Assembly: GCA_963921425.1 (NCBI GenBank)
Contig: OY992839.1
Location: 5,706,501-5,770,500, forward strand
Reading direction: 5' to 3'
DNA from: Dryas octopetala
Lineage: Eukaryota; Streptophyta; Magnoliopsida; Rosales; Rosaceae
Length of the DNA: 64,000 nt
A program made the position numbers and the translations under genes. Of this stretch, positions 63,999 to 64,000 are shown piece after piece. The first letter of the stretch is position 1. Every line of letters begins with the position of its first letter. The notes under the pieces were generated by a model, which worked only from the letters and a program-made list of their open reading frames with translations, did no database searches and had not been told where the DNA came from.

Positions 63999-64000
63999 GT

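Overview
This window is plant nuclear DNA, from a eudicot. The genes have many short exons with GT-AG introns, the spacers are AT-rich, and CT microsatellites sit in several leaders. Gene content (NIPA, cyclophilin, URB1, PRP4-type cell-wall protein, TRAP-alpha, bHLH121/URI, plastid TPI) would fit a woody rosid such as a Rosaceae species, but that lineage is a guess.

Layout. 1-925 (-): 5' part of a NIPA-type magnesium transporter, cut by the window edge. 1608-2675: two adjacent non-autonomous DNA transposons. 4493-5014 (-): intronless cytosolic cyclophilin. 6450-24489 (-): a 31-exon URB1/EMB2788-like ribosome-biogenesis gene with a truncated LINE in intron 6. 23.6-37.4 kb: a tandem segmental duplication. 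Unit A runs from the URB1 5' exons to past PRP1 (30533-32066, -). Unit B holds a deleted URB1 relic and PRP2 (34836-37045, -). Unit A gained a Mutator-like element and a 2.7 kb solo LTR; unit B keeps both sites empty. 39988-43605 (-): TRAP-alpha in 8 exons. 45398-49075 (+): a bHLH121/URI-type iron regulator in 5 exons, with a 1.37 kb Pack-MULE in intron 2. 50-61 kb: gene-poor, repeat-rich DNA, including a small unidentified gene split by a 4 kb hAT-like element that itself holds two Mutator-like elements. 61157-right edge (+): plastid triosephosphate isomerase, incomplete.

The host genes are unrelated housekeeping or regulatory genes (Mg transport, protein folding, 60S assembly, cell wall, ER translocation, iron response, plastid carbon metabolism). 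They do not form a pathway. The main interest is in mobile DNA: (i) a three-copy element family, two copies of which carry four 20-bp imperfect palindromes at an exact 33-bp period; (ii) two long-TIR Mutator-like elements with perfect 9-bp target duplications and gene-like inserts, one resembling a DOG1 domain and the other an unidentified coding stretch; (iii) a tandem duplication whose two copies date later insertions and whose PRP genes have diverged, one by a premature stop and the other with 24 in-register 33-bp repeats.

Exon limits were worked out by hand from splice signals, reading phase and remembered family sequences; no alignment was run.
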